From Streptomyces sp. V1I1 (GTDB taxonomy: Bacteria > Actinomycetota > Actinomycetes > Streptomycetales > Streptomycetaceae), in NCBI RefSeq assembly GCF_030817355.1, contig NZ_JAUSZH010000001.1:6513501-6577500 (forward strand): 64,000 nt of DNA, read 5' to 3'. A program made the position numbers and the translations under genes. Shown here piece by piece: positions 1 to 11,688 of this stretch (position 1 is its first letter; each line of letters starts with the position of its first letter). The notes beneath the pieces were generated by a model. It made no database searches. It was not told the origin of the DNA and was given only the letters and a program-made list of their open reading frames with translations.

Positions 1-2968
<2,968 letters not shown>

Positions 2969-2972
<4 letters not shown>

Positions 2973-4534
2973 ACGGGCGCTCCAAGTGTTCCGGGTGCTC
3001 CGGGTGGAATGAAGGGAAGTCCTGACGGTGCGCCCGACTCGATGAGCCGCAGCAGCGCATCCGTATCCGCGTGTTCCTCGATCAGATCGCCGAGCCGGTC
3101 CAGCTGCTCCTCGCGCAGCGCGCCGAAACTGGTGTCCGGGGCGGGCACGAAGCGCCGTCCCGCGGCCGCGGCCACCTCGCGCAGGAAGGCGCGCCGGAAG
3201 CCGTCGCTCTCCAGCGACCCGTGCCAGTGCGTGCCCCACACGGAGCCGACCCGGCAGCCGTCCAAGAAGGCTCTGCCCCCGAGTACTTCGGCGACGCCGT
3301 GGTGGATCTCGTAACCCTCTACGGCTTCGCCGAGCGCCTCACCGACGGGCCTGGCCAGCGTCTTTTCGACGGCGAACCGGATGCGTACGGGCAGCAGGCC
3401 GAGGCCTGGGACATGGCCCGCCCGCGACTCGACCTCGTCGTCGATGTGCTCGCCGAGCAGCTGGAATCCGCCGCAGATGCCCAGTACGGGCCTGCCCTCG
3501 GCGGCCCGCCGCTTCAGCGCGTCCGCGAGCCCCCGCTCGCGCAGCCACTCCAGGGCGCGCACAGTCCCACGCGTGCCCGGCACGACCGCCAGGTCGGCGT
3601 CGACGAGCTCCTCGGCCCGGTCCACGAACCGCACGACGACGCCCGGTTCGGCGGCCAGCGCGTCCACGTCCGTGAAGTTCGACATCAGCGGTACGGCGCA
3701 CACGGCGACGCGCAGCACGTCCTCGCCGACAGGAGGCGCTACCACCGACTCCCGTACCGCGCCGCGCAGGGAGACGCTCCCCCAGCCTCCGGCCGGGGGG
3801 ACCCCCATCCCGTCCTCCTCGTCGATGCCGAGGCCGTGCGCGAAGGGCAGCACTCCGTACGTGTGCCGTCCGGTCAGCCCGTGCAGCATCTCCAGGCCAG
3901 GCTCGAGCAGCGACACATCGCCCCGGAACTTATTGACCAAGTACCCCGCGACCAGCGCCTGGTCCTCGGCGCTCAGCAGCGCCGTCGTACCGAAGAAGGA
4001 GGCGAAGACGCCACCGCGGTCGATGTCTCCGACGACCAGCACCGGGAGCCGTGCGGCCCGTGCGATGCCCATGTTCACGATGTCCGTACGCCGCAGATTG
4101 ATCTCGGCCGGACTGCCCGCCCCCTCGCAGATCACGGCTTCATACGTGCCCCGCAGCTCTTCCAGGCACTCCACGACCGTACTCAGCAGGGCTTCCTGCC
4201 GCCCGCCGTGGTAGCCGCGGGCACTCAGCTCGCCCACCGGCTTGCCCATCAGTACGACCTGGCTGGAGCGGTCGCTGCCCGGCTTGAGCAGCACCGGGTT
4301 CATCAGGGCGCTCGGCTCCACGCGCGCGGCCTGCGCCTGCATGGCCTGCGCCCGCCCGATCTCCGCGCCCTCGCGCGTCACGAACGAATTGAGCGACATG
4401 TTCTGCCCCTTGAAGGGCGCGACCTTCACTCCCTGCCGTACGAGCCACCGGCAGATCCCGGCCGTGACGACGCTCTTGCCCGCGTCGGAGGTGGTCCCGG
4501 CGACCAGCAGCCCCCCGGCCTTCCGTCTGCTCAT
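2969..4534 (-). CDS. cobQ: Cobyric acid synthase CobQ
   Basis: Glutamine-dependent amidase (521 aa) that amidates side chains b, d, e and g of adenosylcobyrinic a,c-diamide to give cobyric acid. The N-terminal dethiobiotin-synthetase-like ATPase domain has the P-loop-like GTTSDAGKS at residues 13-21. A type 1 glutamine amidotransferase domain occupies about 275-460, with nucleophile Cys354 in GICGG and a His pair at 436/438 (GTHWHGS). The length is typical of the family. The start MSRRKAGG was chosen because the ATG at 4534 overlaps the cobD stop as ATGA and homology begins there; the open frame upstream of it is antisense noise inside cobD. Confidence 0.96.
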
Positions 4535-5496
4535 CCCCGCCCCTTTCCGGCGTGCCGCACACGCAGCGCGTGCCCCGCCACGCGGCCCGTGGCGCAGGCC
4601 GCCAGTGTCAGCCAGCCGACGCGGCGCGACAGCCGCACGGCACGTTCGATGTCGCCGAACTGCACCGGGCGGCCGGTGCCGTTGAGTACGGGACGGTGCT
4701 CGACGCGTCCGCCGTACGAGAGGGTTCCGCCCAGCCGTACGCCGAGCGCCCCCGCGAACGCCGCCTCCACCGGGCCCGCGTTCGGACTCGGATGCTTCTT
4801 CGCGTCGTCCCGCCACGCCCGTACGGCTCCGCGCGGGTCCTGGCCGGCGAGCACCGCCAGACCCGCGGTGAGGCGGGCGCCCGGCCAGCACGCCACGTCG
4901 TCGAGGCGCGCCGAGGCCCAGCCGAACCGCCCGTATCTGGGCGACTTGTGGCCGACCATCGCGTCCAGCGTGTTGACCGCCCGGAAACCCACCAGACCCG
5001 GCACACCCGCGAGCGCTCCCCAGACCAGCGCGCCCACCACCGCGTCGGAGGTGTTCTCGGCGACGGATTCCACGACGGCGCGGGCGATCTGCTGCTCGTT
5101 CAGGCTCTGCGGGTCTCGCCCGCACAGATGCGGCAGCCGCTCCCGGGCCACCTCCACGTCCCCGGCGGCGAGCGCGCCGCCGACGGCCCGCGCCTCACGG
5201 CCCAGCGATGTGCCGCCGACGACGGCCCAGGTGGCGGCGGCGGTCAGCGCGACGGACGAGGCGGAGCGGCCCCGTACCCCGCGGGCGAGGAGCGCGGCGG
5301 CAGCCGCGGCGCCCCCGGCGCACACGGCGGTGTGCAGCGCGCCCCAGCCACGGTGGTCGCGCCACAGAACGCGCTCGACGGCGCCCGCGGCCCGTCCGAA
5401 CGCGGCGACCGGATGCCCCCGGCGAGGGTCGCCGAGCAGCAGGTCGCCGACCAGGCCGGCGGTGGCGCCGTAGGCGAAAGTGCGGTCGGCACGCAT
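4531..5496 (-). CDS. cobD: Adenosylcobinamide-phosphate synthase CobD/CbiB
   Basis: Integral membrane protein (321 aa) attaching the aminopropanol arm to cobyric acid to form adenosylcobinamide (phosphate). The sequence is CbiB-like: an N-terminal [19 protein letters not shown] segment, an LRDPQSLN-type loop, then [27 protein letters not shown], the family hallmark. Several hydrophobic segments are visible. The ATG at 5496 ([10 protein letters not shown]) fits the family start; the longer frame running to 5793 crosses the riboswitch and is not coding. First gene of the cobD-cobQ-cobN operon, stop overlapping the cobQ ATG. The leader of about 120 nt between riboswitch and ATG suggests B12-dependent repression of the whole operon. 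Confidence 0.95.
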   Translation of the reverse strand: MRADRTFAYGATAGLVGDLLLGDPRRGHPVAAFGRAAGAVERVLWRDHRGWGALHTAVCAGGAAAAAALLARGVRGRSASSVALTAAATWAVVGGTSLGREARAVGGALAAGDVEVARERLPHLCGRDPQSLNEQQIARAVVESVAENTSDAVVGALVWGALAGVPGLVGFRAVNTLDAMVGHKSPRYGRFGWASARLDDVACWPGARLTAGLAVLAGQDPRGAVRAWRDDAKKHPSPNAGPVEAAFAGALGVRLGGTLSYGGRVEHRPVLNGTGRPVQFGDIERAVRLSRRVGWLTLAACATGRVAGHALRVRHAGKGRG

Positions 5497-5614
5497 GGGT
5501 TCAGGCCGACGTTTCGCCTGGAATGGCCCTCGTACCCACAGCAGGAACTGAACCGCAGCCGCGCATGGCGATATGTCCTCACTCAGGGTGTCCGCGCCCT
5601 GGTTCGACGTGATC

Positions 5615-5760
5615 GGCGGTGAGAGTTCCTGGCTTCCGGGGGAGTGCTCCCCCGGTGACAGTGGCGGGACCGCGCCGGATTCGCACCGGCTTCCTCTTCT
5701 GTCGCCGTAGATGGCCTCGGCAGTCCACCACGTGCGAGAACGCCCGTCAACTCGCCCTTG
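5615..5760 (-). promoter_or_regulatory. Cobalamin riboswitch
   Basis: Read on the minus strand, 5694-5658 carries the conserved core GGAAGCCGGTGCGAATCCGG followed by CGCGGTCCCGCCACTGT, the B12-box signature. Downstream comes a G/C hairpin and then AGCCAGGAACTC (5635-5624). The AACTC can pair with GAGTT at 5753-5749 to close the element. It lies upstream of cobD in the same orientation, as expected for feedback control of B12 synthesis by adenosylcobalamin. The 5' boundary is estimated from that pairing, not from a covariance model. Confidence 0.93.
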
Positions 5761-5810
5761 ACCTGCGGTGGGACAGTGTGCCGAGCCCCACATCTACGGC
5801 ACGGGAAAAG

Positions 5811-5848
5811 GCCGGGCCGGGTCACCCGAAGGGGTGCCCGGCCCGACC
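5811..5848 (-). terminator. Hairpin terminator after the pit operon
   Basis: GCCGGGCCGGGTCACCC (5811-5827) and GGGGTGCCCGGCCCGAC (5831-5847) form a near-perfect stem with a 3-nt loop, without a clear U-tract, as usual in Streptomyces. It sits 20 nt past the stop of the 74-aa gene and would also insulate the riboswitch promoter. Confidence 0.8.
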
Positions 5849-5868
5849 TTGTGCTGAGTGAGCCGCCG

Positions 5869-6093
5869 TCAGACGACGATCAGATAGATCCCGTACGCCA
5901 CGGCCGCCGCGCAGAGCGCGAAGCAGGCGTATGCGCCCGTGCGCGCCAGGACCGCGGAGCCGCCGCGTCCTCCGGCCGCCGACTCCTGCTTGGTCAGGCC
6001 CACGACGCCCAGGGTGAACAGGCCCACCAGGGCGACGGTGGCGACGAGGCTCACGCCGAAGACGGAGCCGAGTGCTGCCCAGTCGATTTTCAT
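5869..6093 (-). CDS. Small membrane protein downstream of pit
   Basis: A 74-aa protein with two predicted membrane helices (about 10-34 and 48-72) joined by a short charged loop (TKQESAAGGRGG). Its ATG lies 12 nt after the pit stop, so the two are almost certainly co-transcribed and a transport-accessory role is plausible by context only. From memory, an equivalent small gene follows pit in other streptomycetes. No catalytic motif is visible and no function is assigned. Confidence 0.85.
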   Translation of the reverse strand: MKIDWAALGSVFGVSLVATVALVGLFTLGVVGLTKQESAAGGRGGSAVLARTGAYACFALCAAAVAYGIYLIVV

Positions 6094-6105
6094 GCTGATC
6101 TGTCC

Positions 6106-7359
6106 TTACACCGTGGCCGGCTGCGTCGTCGGCTCGGAGTCGGCCGCGTGGGGCTGAGCCGGGATGGTCGTCTTGAGGTCCTGCGCGGGCGTGCCGGCCG
6201 GCGGCGGGCTGACGGCCGCGATGGCGGCGGTCACAACACCGGCGGGCTCGGCGTCGCCGTCCACGTCGTTGACATTGGTGTGGTCGACCACCTGGCGGCG
6301 GGAGACGAGCCAGATGGCGACGCAGGCGCCGATCAGGAAGGCCGCGACGGCCGCGACACCCCAGTCGCCCTGCTTGGTCACGAACTCCGAGCCCGCGGCG
6401 ACCAGACCGGCGGCCGGCAGGGTCAGGCCCCAGGCGACGAACATCCGGGTGGCGGTGGACCAGCGGACCACGCCGCCCTTGCGGCCGAGACCCGCGCCCA
6501 TCACGGCGCCGGAGCAGGAGTGCGTGGTCGACAGCGAGAAGCCGAGGTTGGAGGAGGCGAGGATGACGCTGGCCGCGCTGGTCTGGGCGGCGAAGCCCTG
6601 CTGCGGCTGGAGGTCGGTCAGGCCCTTGCCCATGGTGCGGATGATGCGCCAGCCGCCGAGGTAGGTGCCCAGCGCGATCGCGAGACCGGCGGCGAGGATG
6701 ACCCACATCGGAGGGTTGGAGCCGGGGGAGAGCACGCCGCCGGCGATGAGCGCCAGCGTGATGATGCCCATGGTCTTCTGCGCGTCGTTGGTGCCGTGGG
6801 CCAGGGAGACCAGGCCCGCCGAGGTGATCTGGCCGGCGCGGTAGCCCTTCGCGGTGGCCTTCTCGTCGGCGTTCTTGCCGATTCTGTACGTCAGCCGGGA
6901 GGCCAGGAACGCCGCGATGCCGGCGACCAGCGGGGCGGCGATCGCGGGGATCAGAACCTTGGTGACGACGGTGCCGCCGTTGACTCCGCCGACGCCGACC
7001 GAGGCGATGGTGGCGCCGATCAGTCCGCCCATGAGGGCGTGCGAAGAGCTGGAGGGCAGGCCGATCAGCCAGGTCATCAGGTTCCACAGGATGGCGCCGA
7101 CGAGCGCCGCGAATATGACCTCTGGTGTGATGCCGTCCTCGGTGACGATGCCGCTGGAGATCGTCTTGGCGACCTCCACGGACAGGAACGCGCCGACGAG
7201 GTTGAGCACGGCGGACATGGCCACCGCCGTCTTGGGTTTCAGAGCGCCGGTCGAGATGGTCGTCGCCATCGCGTTGGCGGTGTCGTGGAAACCGTTCGTG
7301 AAATCGAACACGAGCGCTGTCACGATCACAATCGCGAGCAGCAAGGTGATGTGTTCCAT
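6106..7359 (-). CDS. pit: Low-affinity inorganic phosphate transporter, Pit family
   Basis: A 417-aa membrane permease of the PiT family, which takes up metal-phosphate complexes using the proton gradient. The two inverted PiT signatures are present: FDFTNGFHDTANAMATTIST near residue 20, and GLVSLAHGTNDAQKTMG in the second half. About ten hydrophobic helices are seen. The C-terminal 60 residues form an Ala/Pro-rich cytoplasmic tail containing HTNVNDVDGD. The ATG at 7359 starts directly at a membrane-protein N-terminus (MEHITLLLAIVIV). Direct repeats resembling a PHO box lie just upstream, suggesting PhoP control. The 74-aa membrane protein follows in the same transcript. Confidence 0.96.
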   Translation of the reverse strand: MEHITLLLAIVIVTALVFDFTNGFHDTANAMATTISTGALKPKTAVAMSAVLNLVGAFLSVEVAKTISSGIVTEDGITPEVIFAALVGAILWNLMTWLIGLPSSSSHALMGGLIGATIASVGVGGVNGGTVVTKVLIPAIAAPLVAGIAAFLASRLTYRIGKNADEKATAKGYRAGQITSAGLVSLAHGTNDAQKTMGIITLALIAGGVLSPGSNPPMWVILAAGLAIALGTYLGGWRIIRTMGKGLTDLQPQQGFAAQTSAASVILASSNLGFSLSTTHSCSGAVMGAGLGRKGGVVRWSTATRMFVAWGLTLPAAGLVAAGSEFVTKQGDWGVAAVAAFLIGACVAIWLVSRRQVVDHTNVNDVDGDAEPAGVVTAAIAAVSPPPAGTPAQDLKTTIPAQPHAADSEPTTQPATV

Positions 7360-7395
7360 TTACCCAGGCAATCGTTTGACGTCAGTGGCCCGGCG

Positions 7396-7428
7396 AACGT
7401 AGTTAACCTGAGTGAACGGAAGATGAAC
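7396..7428 (-). promoter_or_regulatory. PHO-box-like direct repeats upstream of pit
   Basis: On the minus strand, GTTCATCTTCC (7428-7418) is followed directly by GTTCACTCAGG (7417-7407), then a weaker third unit beginning GTTAACTACG. Streptomyces PhoP binds 11-nt direct repeats with a conserved GTTCA half. The position about 40-70 nt before the pit start fits regulation by phosphate. Confidence 0.68.
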
Positions 7429-7570
7429 TGGGACGGGCGTTGCGGTGTCCTCAAGTGAGGATTCGTGACTCCGCTTGTCGGACGGCTTTGTGCCGGCTCG
7501 GTGACAGTAAGGGGGGAGTGCGGTACCGACGCCGCGCGGAAGCGAAAAACGGCCCTTTGCGGCGGTTTGC

Positions 7571-7584
7571 GTGATCTCCGTCAC
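7571..7584 (+). promoter_or_regulatory. Crp-like operator before the aldolase gene
   Basis: GTGATCTCCGTCAC matches the Streptomyces Crp pattern GTG-N6-GNCAC exactly. It lies 48 nt upstream of the ATG of the class II aldolase gene. A single short match in GC-rich DNA can be chance. Confidence 0.35.
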
Positions 7585-7631
7585 CCGCCTGCCCCTGCGG
7601 CGCCGCGGCCCCGCCTGACAGGATCGCCCGC

Positions 7632-8294
7632 ATGACCGATCAGGTGCGGCAGGACGCGATCGAACGGGCGTGGGAAGACCTCGTGGCCACGGCCCGCAGG
7701 ACGGCGGCGGAAGGCCTGGTGGTGGGCACATCGGGCAATGTCTCGGCGCGGGTCGGCGGACTCGTCCTGGTCACCCCGAGCGGAGTCCCCTACGACCGGC
7801 TCACCCCCGCGGACGCAGTCGCCGTCGATCTCGACGGCAACCAGCTCCTCGGCGAGCTCGCGCCCACCAGCGAGCTGCCGCTCCACCTGGAGGTCTACCG
7901 CAACACGAACGCCGGTGCCGTGGTCCACACCCACGCCGTGCACGCGACCGCCGTCTCCACCCTCGTCCCCGAGCTCCCGCCCATCCACTACATGGCCGCG
8001 GCCCTCGGCGGCACAGTCCGTGTCGCGCGGTACGCCCTGTACGGAACGGACGAGCTGGCCGCGAACATGCTCCACGCCCTGCGCGAGCGCACCGCCTGCC
8101 TCCTGCAGAACCACGGCACCGTCGCCTACGGCGACTCCCTCGACCAGGCATACGACCGCACCGCCCAGCTGGAGTGGATGTGCCGCCTCTGGCTGGCCGC
8201 GGCATCGCTGCCCGGACACACGCCCAGCCTGCTCTCCGGCTCCCAGCTGCGCGAGGCCGCGGAGAAGCTCCAGGGGTACGGCCAGCCCGGCTGA
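7632..8294 (+). CDS. Class II aldolase/adducin family protein (FucA-like)
   Basis: A 220-aa zinc-dependent aldolase of the L-fuculose-1-phosphate aldolase type, cleaving a sugar phosphate to glycolaldehyde phosphate or DHAP plus an aldehyde. Visible family features are GTSGNVSAR (32-40), the catalytic-type Glu81 in PTSELPLH, zinc ligands His99 and His101 in VVHTHAVH, and the LLQNHG His further on. Length is typical. No good Shine-Dalgarno is seen; a -10-like CAGGAT (7619-7624) sits seven bases before the ATG, so a leaderless transcript is possible. Exact substrate cannot be told (fuculose, ribulose or methylthioribulose phosphate). A Crp-like site lies upstream. Confidence 0.9.
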   Translation: MTDQVRQDAIERAWEDLVATARRTAAEGLVVGTSGNVSARVGGLVLVTPSGVPYDRLTPADAVAVDLDGNQLLGELAPTSELPLHLEVYRNTNAGAVVHTHAVHATAVSTLVPELPPIHYMAAALGGTVRVARYALYGTDELAANMLHALRERTACLLQNHGTVAYGDSLDQAYDRTAQLEWMCRLWLAAASLPGHTPSLLSGSQLREAAEKLQGYGQPG

Positions 8295-8352
8295 CACCAT
8301 CTGCGACCGCCGTCCACTGGCAGCGAGGCGTGCTGATGCCGACACTGGAACG

Positions 8353-9477
8353 GTGCGCCCGGCTACAGCGACGGCAGCGGCCGTCACCACCCTGATAGGT
8401 CTCGGCGCGGCCGCGATCGCGGCCGGCCGCTACGCAAGCGACGCCGTGCTCAAAGCGCGGCCAGGGCAGCCGCTGCCCGGCGAGCCCCGGCCGACCGTGC
8501 ACGCCACGGCCGACGGTCAGGTGACCCTGACCCGCAGCCTCGCCACACAGCGCCCCGGCACGTACGCACTCCACGGCAAGGACGTCCACGCGGTCGTCGG
8601 CCCCGTACTCAACGGGGTGTCGCACCCCGTCGACACCGTAGTACGCCGCCTGGAGCGGGTCAGCCGCGGCAGCCTGGAGCCCGGCAGCCGGGTGCGGCTC
8701 ACCCCGCAGGTGCACAGCGGCGACCCGTGGAGCGCGCTCGGCCTCGCTCACCGCGATGTCGACATCCCCGGCGAACTCGGCACGCTGCCCGCCTGGTTCG
8801 TGCCGGGCCCGCGGGAGACGTGGGTGATCACCGTGCACGGCCTGGGCGCCACCCGGGAACACCCGCTGAACCTCCTGCCGTTCCTGCACGCCCAGCGGTT
8901 CCCCGTCCTCGACATCGCCTACCGAGGGGACCAGGGCGCCCCCAGGCCCCCCGACGGGCTCGGGCACCTCGGCGACTCCGAGTGGCGCGACCTGGACGCG
9001 GCCATCCGCTTCGCGGTGCGCCACGGCGCCGAGCACATCGTCCTGCACGGCTGGTCCACCGGCGCGTCGATGGCCCTGCACGCCGCCGCCAACTCCGCGC
9101 TGCGCGACCGGATCAGCGGGCTCGTCCTGGACTCCCCGGTACTCGACTGGGAGGCCACCCTGCGCAATCTGGCCGCCCACCGGACCCCCGCGGCCCTGCT
9201 GCCGCTCGCCGTCAGGGCGGCGCAGGGCAGGACCGGACTGCACGGCGACCGGCTGCTCAACGCCTCGGACCCGAAGTCCCTGCGCGTGCCGACACTCATC
9301 TTCCACGGCCCGGACGACACGCTCGCCCCCTGGCAGCGGTCGCGCGAACTGGCCGCCCGCCGCCCCGAACTGATCAGCCTGCACACGGTCCAGCACGCCC
9401 CGCACGCCGCCATGTGGAACGCCGACCCGGCACGCTACGAAGAAGCCCTCCGCCGCTTCCTCACCCCGTTGATGTAG
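8353..9477 (+). CDS. Alpha/beta hydrolase with N-terminal membrane anchor
   Basis: A 374-aa putative serine hydrolase. An N-terminal hydrophobic helix (about residues 8-25) is followed by an extended segment and an alpha/beta fold from about 140. That fold has the oxyanion HGLG, the nucleophile elbow GWSTGAS (Ser near 234), a late Asp in FHGPDDTLAPW and His in APHAAMW. The GTG at 8353 was chosen because homology-like hydrophobic sequence begins directly after it and the frame upstream overlaps the aldolase gene out of frame. No substrate can be assigned. The stop is followed at once by a short tandem repeat. Confidence 0.85.
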   Translation: MRPATATAAAVTTLIGLGAAAIAAGRYASDAVLKARPGQPLPGEPRPTVHATADGQVTLTRSLATQRPGTYALHGKDVHAVVGPVLNGVSHPVDTVVRRLERVSRGSLEPGSRVRLTPQVHSGDPWSALGLAHRDVDIPGELGTLPAWFVPGPRETWVITVHGLGATREHPLNLLPFLHAQRFPVLDIAYRGDQGAPRPPDGLGHLGDSEWRDLDAAIRFAVRHGAEHIVLHGWSTGASMALHAAANSALRDRISGLVLDSPVLDWEATLRNLAAHRTPAALLPLAVRAAQGRTGLHGDRLLNASDPKSLRVPTLIFHGPDDTLAPWQRSRELAARRPELISLHTVQHAPHAAMWNADPARYEEALRRFLTPLM

Positions 9478-9478
9478 C

Positions 9479-9532
9479 CCTGACGAGGTCCTGACACAGT
9501 CCTGACGAGGTCCTGACGCGTCCTGACGGCGT
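9479..9532. repeat. Five 11-bp tandem repeats after the hydrolase stop
   Basis: Units CCTGACGAGGT, CCTGACACAGT, CCTGACGAGGT, CCTGACGCGT and CCTGACGGCG follow each other without gaps, starting two bases after the TAG of the hydrolase gene. Units 1 and 3 are identical. The 11-bp period is one helical turn. Confidence 0.9.
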
Positions 9533-9620
9533 CCGGCGCAGCCCTGGCGAGACGGCCGCGCAGCACGGCCGACCAGGTTCCGTTTGGGCTTTCGGGCCGT
9601 CAGCGGGAAGACTGCTCCCC

Positions 9621-11006
9621 GTGACGTCCCGAAAGCCTGATGAGCAATTGGCGCGCAACTCCAGACTCCGTCTTGTCCGCCCGCAATCGCTGGCCACCGC
9701 ACGGCGGGCCGTGACGACCCGGCGCACCCGGACGGCCCCCCGGCCTCCCGAGGGCACTCCCGCCCCCTCGGAGCTGGCCCGCCAGGCGAGGGCGGTCCTC
9801 GCCGACGCCGTACGGATCGCCCGCTGGGCGGCCGTCGAGCGGGACGCCAGCACCACCCAGCTCACCGAGCGGGCACAGCAACGGGCAGCCACCGCACTGG
9901 AGTTGACCCCGCTCCAGGTGCGCGCGGGCTGGGACCGGGCCCGCCTCGCCGGCCTGGTCGAGCTGCACGGCGACACCGCACGCCCGGGCTGGCGGCTGCG
10001 CGCCTGGGACCGCGACGACATGGCCGTACTGCGCGGCTGGGTCGCCCTCTTCGACGCCTGGTCGCTGGTCCACCCAGCCCCCGACGACGTCGCCCCCACT
10101 GCGGTCGCCGAGGTCGTCGAGGCCGTGCCCCAGGTGCTCTCCCTCCTTCAGCTCTCGGCCGGGCCCGTGCTCGTACCGCTCCTGCTGGACCTGTTGCAGC
10201 AGCGCGTCGCGGAACTGCGCGAGGAGCGCTGCGAAGTGCCCTACGGCCCGCAGTCCGACCTGCCGGAGGCCGGGCAGGACATCCCTGTCTCCGCGCTTCT
10301 CGACTGGGCCCTTCAGGGCCTGTCCGCCGTCGGCGCCCTGACTCTCGACAAGGGCCGGTCCGCCACCCTCACCCCCCTCGGCAACTGGGCGGTCTGGGTC
10401 AAGCTCGAGCAGATCTGCGTCGCCGCCCAGAGCCCCGCGGGCAACATCGAGCAGTCAGCCGAGGACATGCTGCGCGGCTGCGCCCGCCTCACCCCGGGCC
10501 CGGCCCGCGCCGAGTACCGCGCCTGGCTCGCCGCCCGCACCGTCTCCAGCGCGGTCACCGAACTCCTCGCCGTCGCCCGAGGCGAGGACGCCCTGCTGCG
10601 CGGGCTCGCCTTCGAGGCGCTGCGCGTCGTCGGCGCCCCCGCGGAGGCCGAGGTCCGCGCGGCCGCCGACGAGCCCTCGCTGCGCCCCTACGTCCTGCTC
10701 TGGCTCGCCGAGTACGAAGGCGCGGACCCCGAGGACGCCGCCGACGTCCTCACCCGCGAGGAAGCGACCTGGCTCTGGGTGGACACCGCGGCGGCCGTCG
10801 CCGACCACGGGGAGCCCCAGCTGCTGCTGCGTCATCTCGACTCCGCGGTGCAGGGCACGGTCCCGGCGCTGCTCGAAGAGGTCCGTGCCGGGGGCCACCC
10901 CCGCACCGTCCAGGTCCTGGTCGCCCTGGCGGCCGCGCACCCGGACCCGGCTCTGGCCAAGGCCGTACGCCGGGCGGCGTTCCAGGTGCACACCGGAGAC
11001 GCCTAG
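9621..11006 (+). CDS. Conserved hypothetical protein (461 aa), helical-repeat-like
   Basis: I do not recognise a named family. The protein has a basic N-terminus (RLRLVRPQ, ARRAVTTRRTRT) and a central segment that looks like a winged-helix (AATALELTPLQVRAGWDRARLAGLVELHGDTA). The C-terminal half is Ala/Leu-rich and HEAT-like (repeated LLxxARGxDALLRGLAFEALRVVG and similar). No signal peptide, membrane helix or catalytic motif is seen. The GTG start at 9621 has GGGAAG about ten bases upstream. It stands alone between a tandem repeat and a strong hairpin. A DNA-binding or scaffold role would be a guess. Confidence 0.8.
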   Translation: MTSRKPDEQLARNSRLRLVRPQSLATARRAVTTRRTRTAPRPPEGTPAPSELARQARAVLADAVRIARWAAVERDASTTQLTERAQQRAATALELTPLQVRAGWDRARLAGLVELHGDTARPGWRLRAWDRDDMAVLRGWVALFDAWSLVHPAPDDVAPTAVAEVVEAVPQVLSLLQLSAGPVLVPLLLDLLQQRVAELREERCEVPYGPQSDLPEAGQDIPVSALLDWALQGLSAVGALTLDKGRSATLTPLGNWAVWVKLEQICVAAQSPAGNIEQSAEDMLRGCARLTPGPARAEYRAWLAARTVSSAVTELLAVARGEDALLRGLAFEALRVVGAPAEAEVRAAADEPSLRPYVLLWLAEYEGADPEDAADVLTREEATWLWVDTAAAVADHGEPQLLLRHLDSAVQGTVPALLEEVRAGGHPRTVQVLVALAAAHPDPALAKAVRRAAFQVHTGDA

Positions 11007-11038
11007 CCCAGCGACCGGTCCCGCGACGGCGAGCCGGC

Positions 11039-11092
11039 TTTCCTCAATCCCCGGACGGGCTTGATCCCAAGCCCGTCCGGGGATTGAGGAAA
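11039..11092. terminator. Perfect 25-bp-arm hairpin between convergent genes
   Basis: The left arm at 11039-11063 and right arm at 11068-11092 are perfect reverse complements with loop ATCC. The core CCGGACGGGCTTG next to TCCTCAAT resembles, from memory, a hairpin repeat dispersed in many Streptomyces genomes. It lies between the plus-strand 461-aa gene and the minus-strand VOC gene and can terminate both. Confidence 0.9.
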
Positions 11093-11113
11093 ACGCGCGG
11101 GCCGCGAGGGAGG

Positions 11114-11518
11114 CTAAGACCCCTGTGCCCCTGGTGTGTACGTGCCGAAGCTCCACACATTGCCCTCGATGTCGCGCGCCATATAGTCGCGCGCGCCGTA
11201 GTCCTGGTCGGTCGGCGGCATCATGATGTCCGCCCCGCGCTCCACCGCCCTGCCGTGGTGTGCGTCGACATCGTCGACATGGACGAACACCCCCACCGGA
11301 CCGGCGTCCTTCATCAGCTTGTCGAACTCGCTGCCGGTGCCCTTGCTGCCCAGCATCACCATGCCGTTGCCGAAAGTCAGCTCGGCGTGCACGACCGCGC
11401 CCGCCTCGTCCTCGTACACCGCGTGCTCGGCGAAGCCGAAGGCCTCGGTGAGTTGTTTGATCGCAGCCTTCGCGTCCGCGTACAGCAGCGTCGGACAGAT
11501 GCTTGGAGACTCCGACAT
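11114..11518 (-). CDS. VOC family protein (glyoxalase/bleomycin resistance fold)
   Basis: A 134-aa single-copy VOC protein with paired beta-alpha-beta-beta-beta modules: LLYADAKAAIKQLTEAFGFAE, AELTFGNGMVMLG, VFVHVDDVDAHHGRAVERGAD and a terminal IEGNVWSFGTY. The DIEGNVWSFG ending is typical of the PhnB/YdeM-like group. The start at MSESPS is favoured over the longer frame because AGGAG sits eight bases before that ATG (11518). Function is unknown; VOC proteins can be dioxygenases, isomerases or drug-binding proteins. Confidence 0.88.
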   Translation of the reverse strand: MSESPSICPTLLYADAKAAIKQLTEAFGFAEHAVYEDEAGAVVHAELTFGNGMVMLGSKGTGSEFDKLMKDAGPVGVFVHVDDVDAHHGRAVERGADIMMPPTDQDYGARDYMARDIEGNVWSFGTYTPGAQGS

Positions 11519-11675
11519 CTCGATCACTCCTTCATGCTCGACGGTGGAATGTGATCTGCGTCTCAGTCTCGCAGCCGCCACTGACACTCAGCGGAAGGCG
11601 TTGCACCGGGCCACGCCGGGACCGAGCCCGGATGCAGCCGGGAAACGCGGCGCAAAACCACTTGCACGGCCCGGC

Positions 11676-11681
11676 TAGACT
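11676..11681 (+). promoter_or_regulatory. -10 element for a leaderless transcript before the ABC-F gene
   Basis: TAGACT fits the actinobacterial TANNNT -10 pattern, and the ATG of the mini-ORF at 11689 begins eight bases downstream, where transcription would start. No consensus -35 is seen at the proper spacing. Confidence 0.5.
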
Positions 11682-11688
11682 GGCCGGT

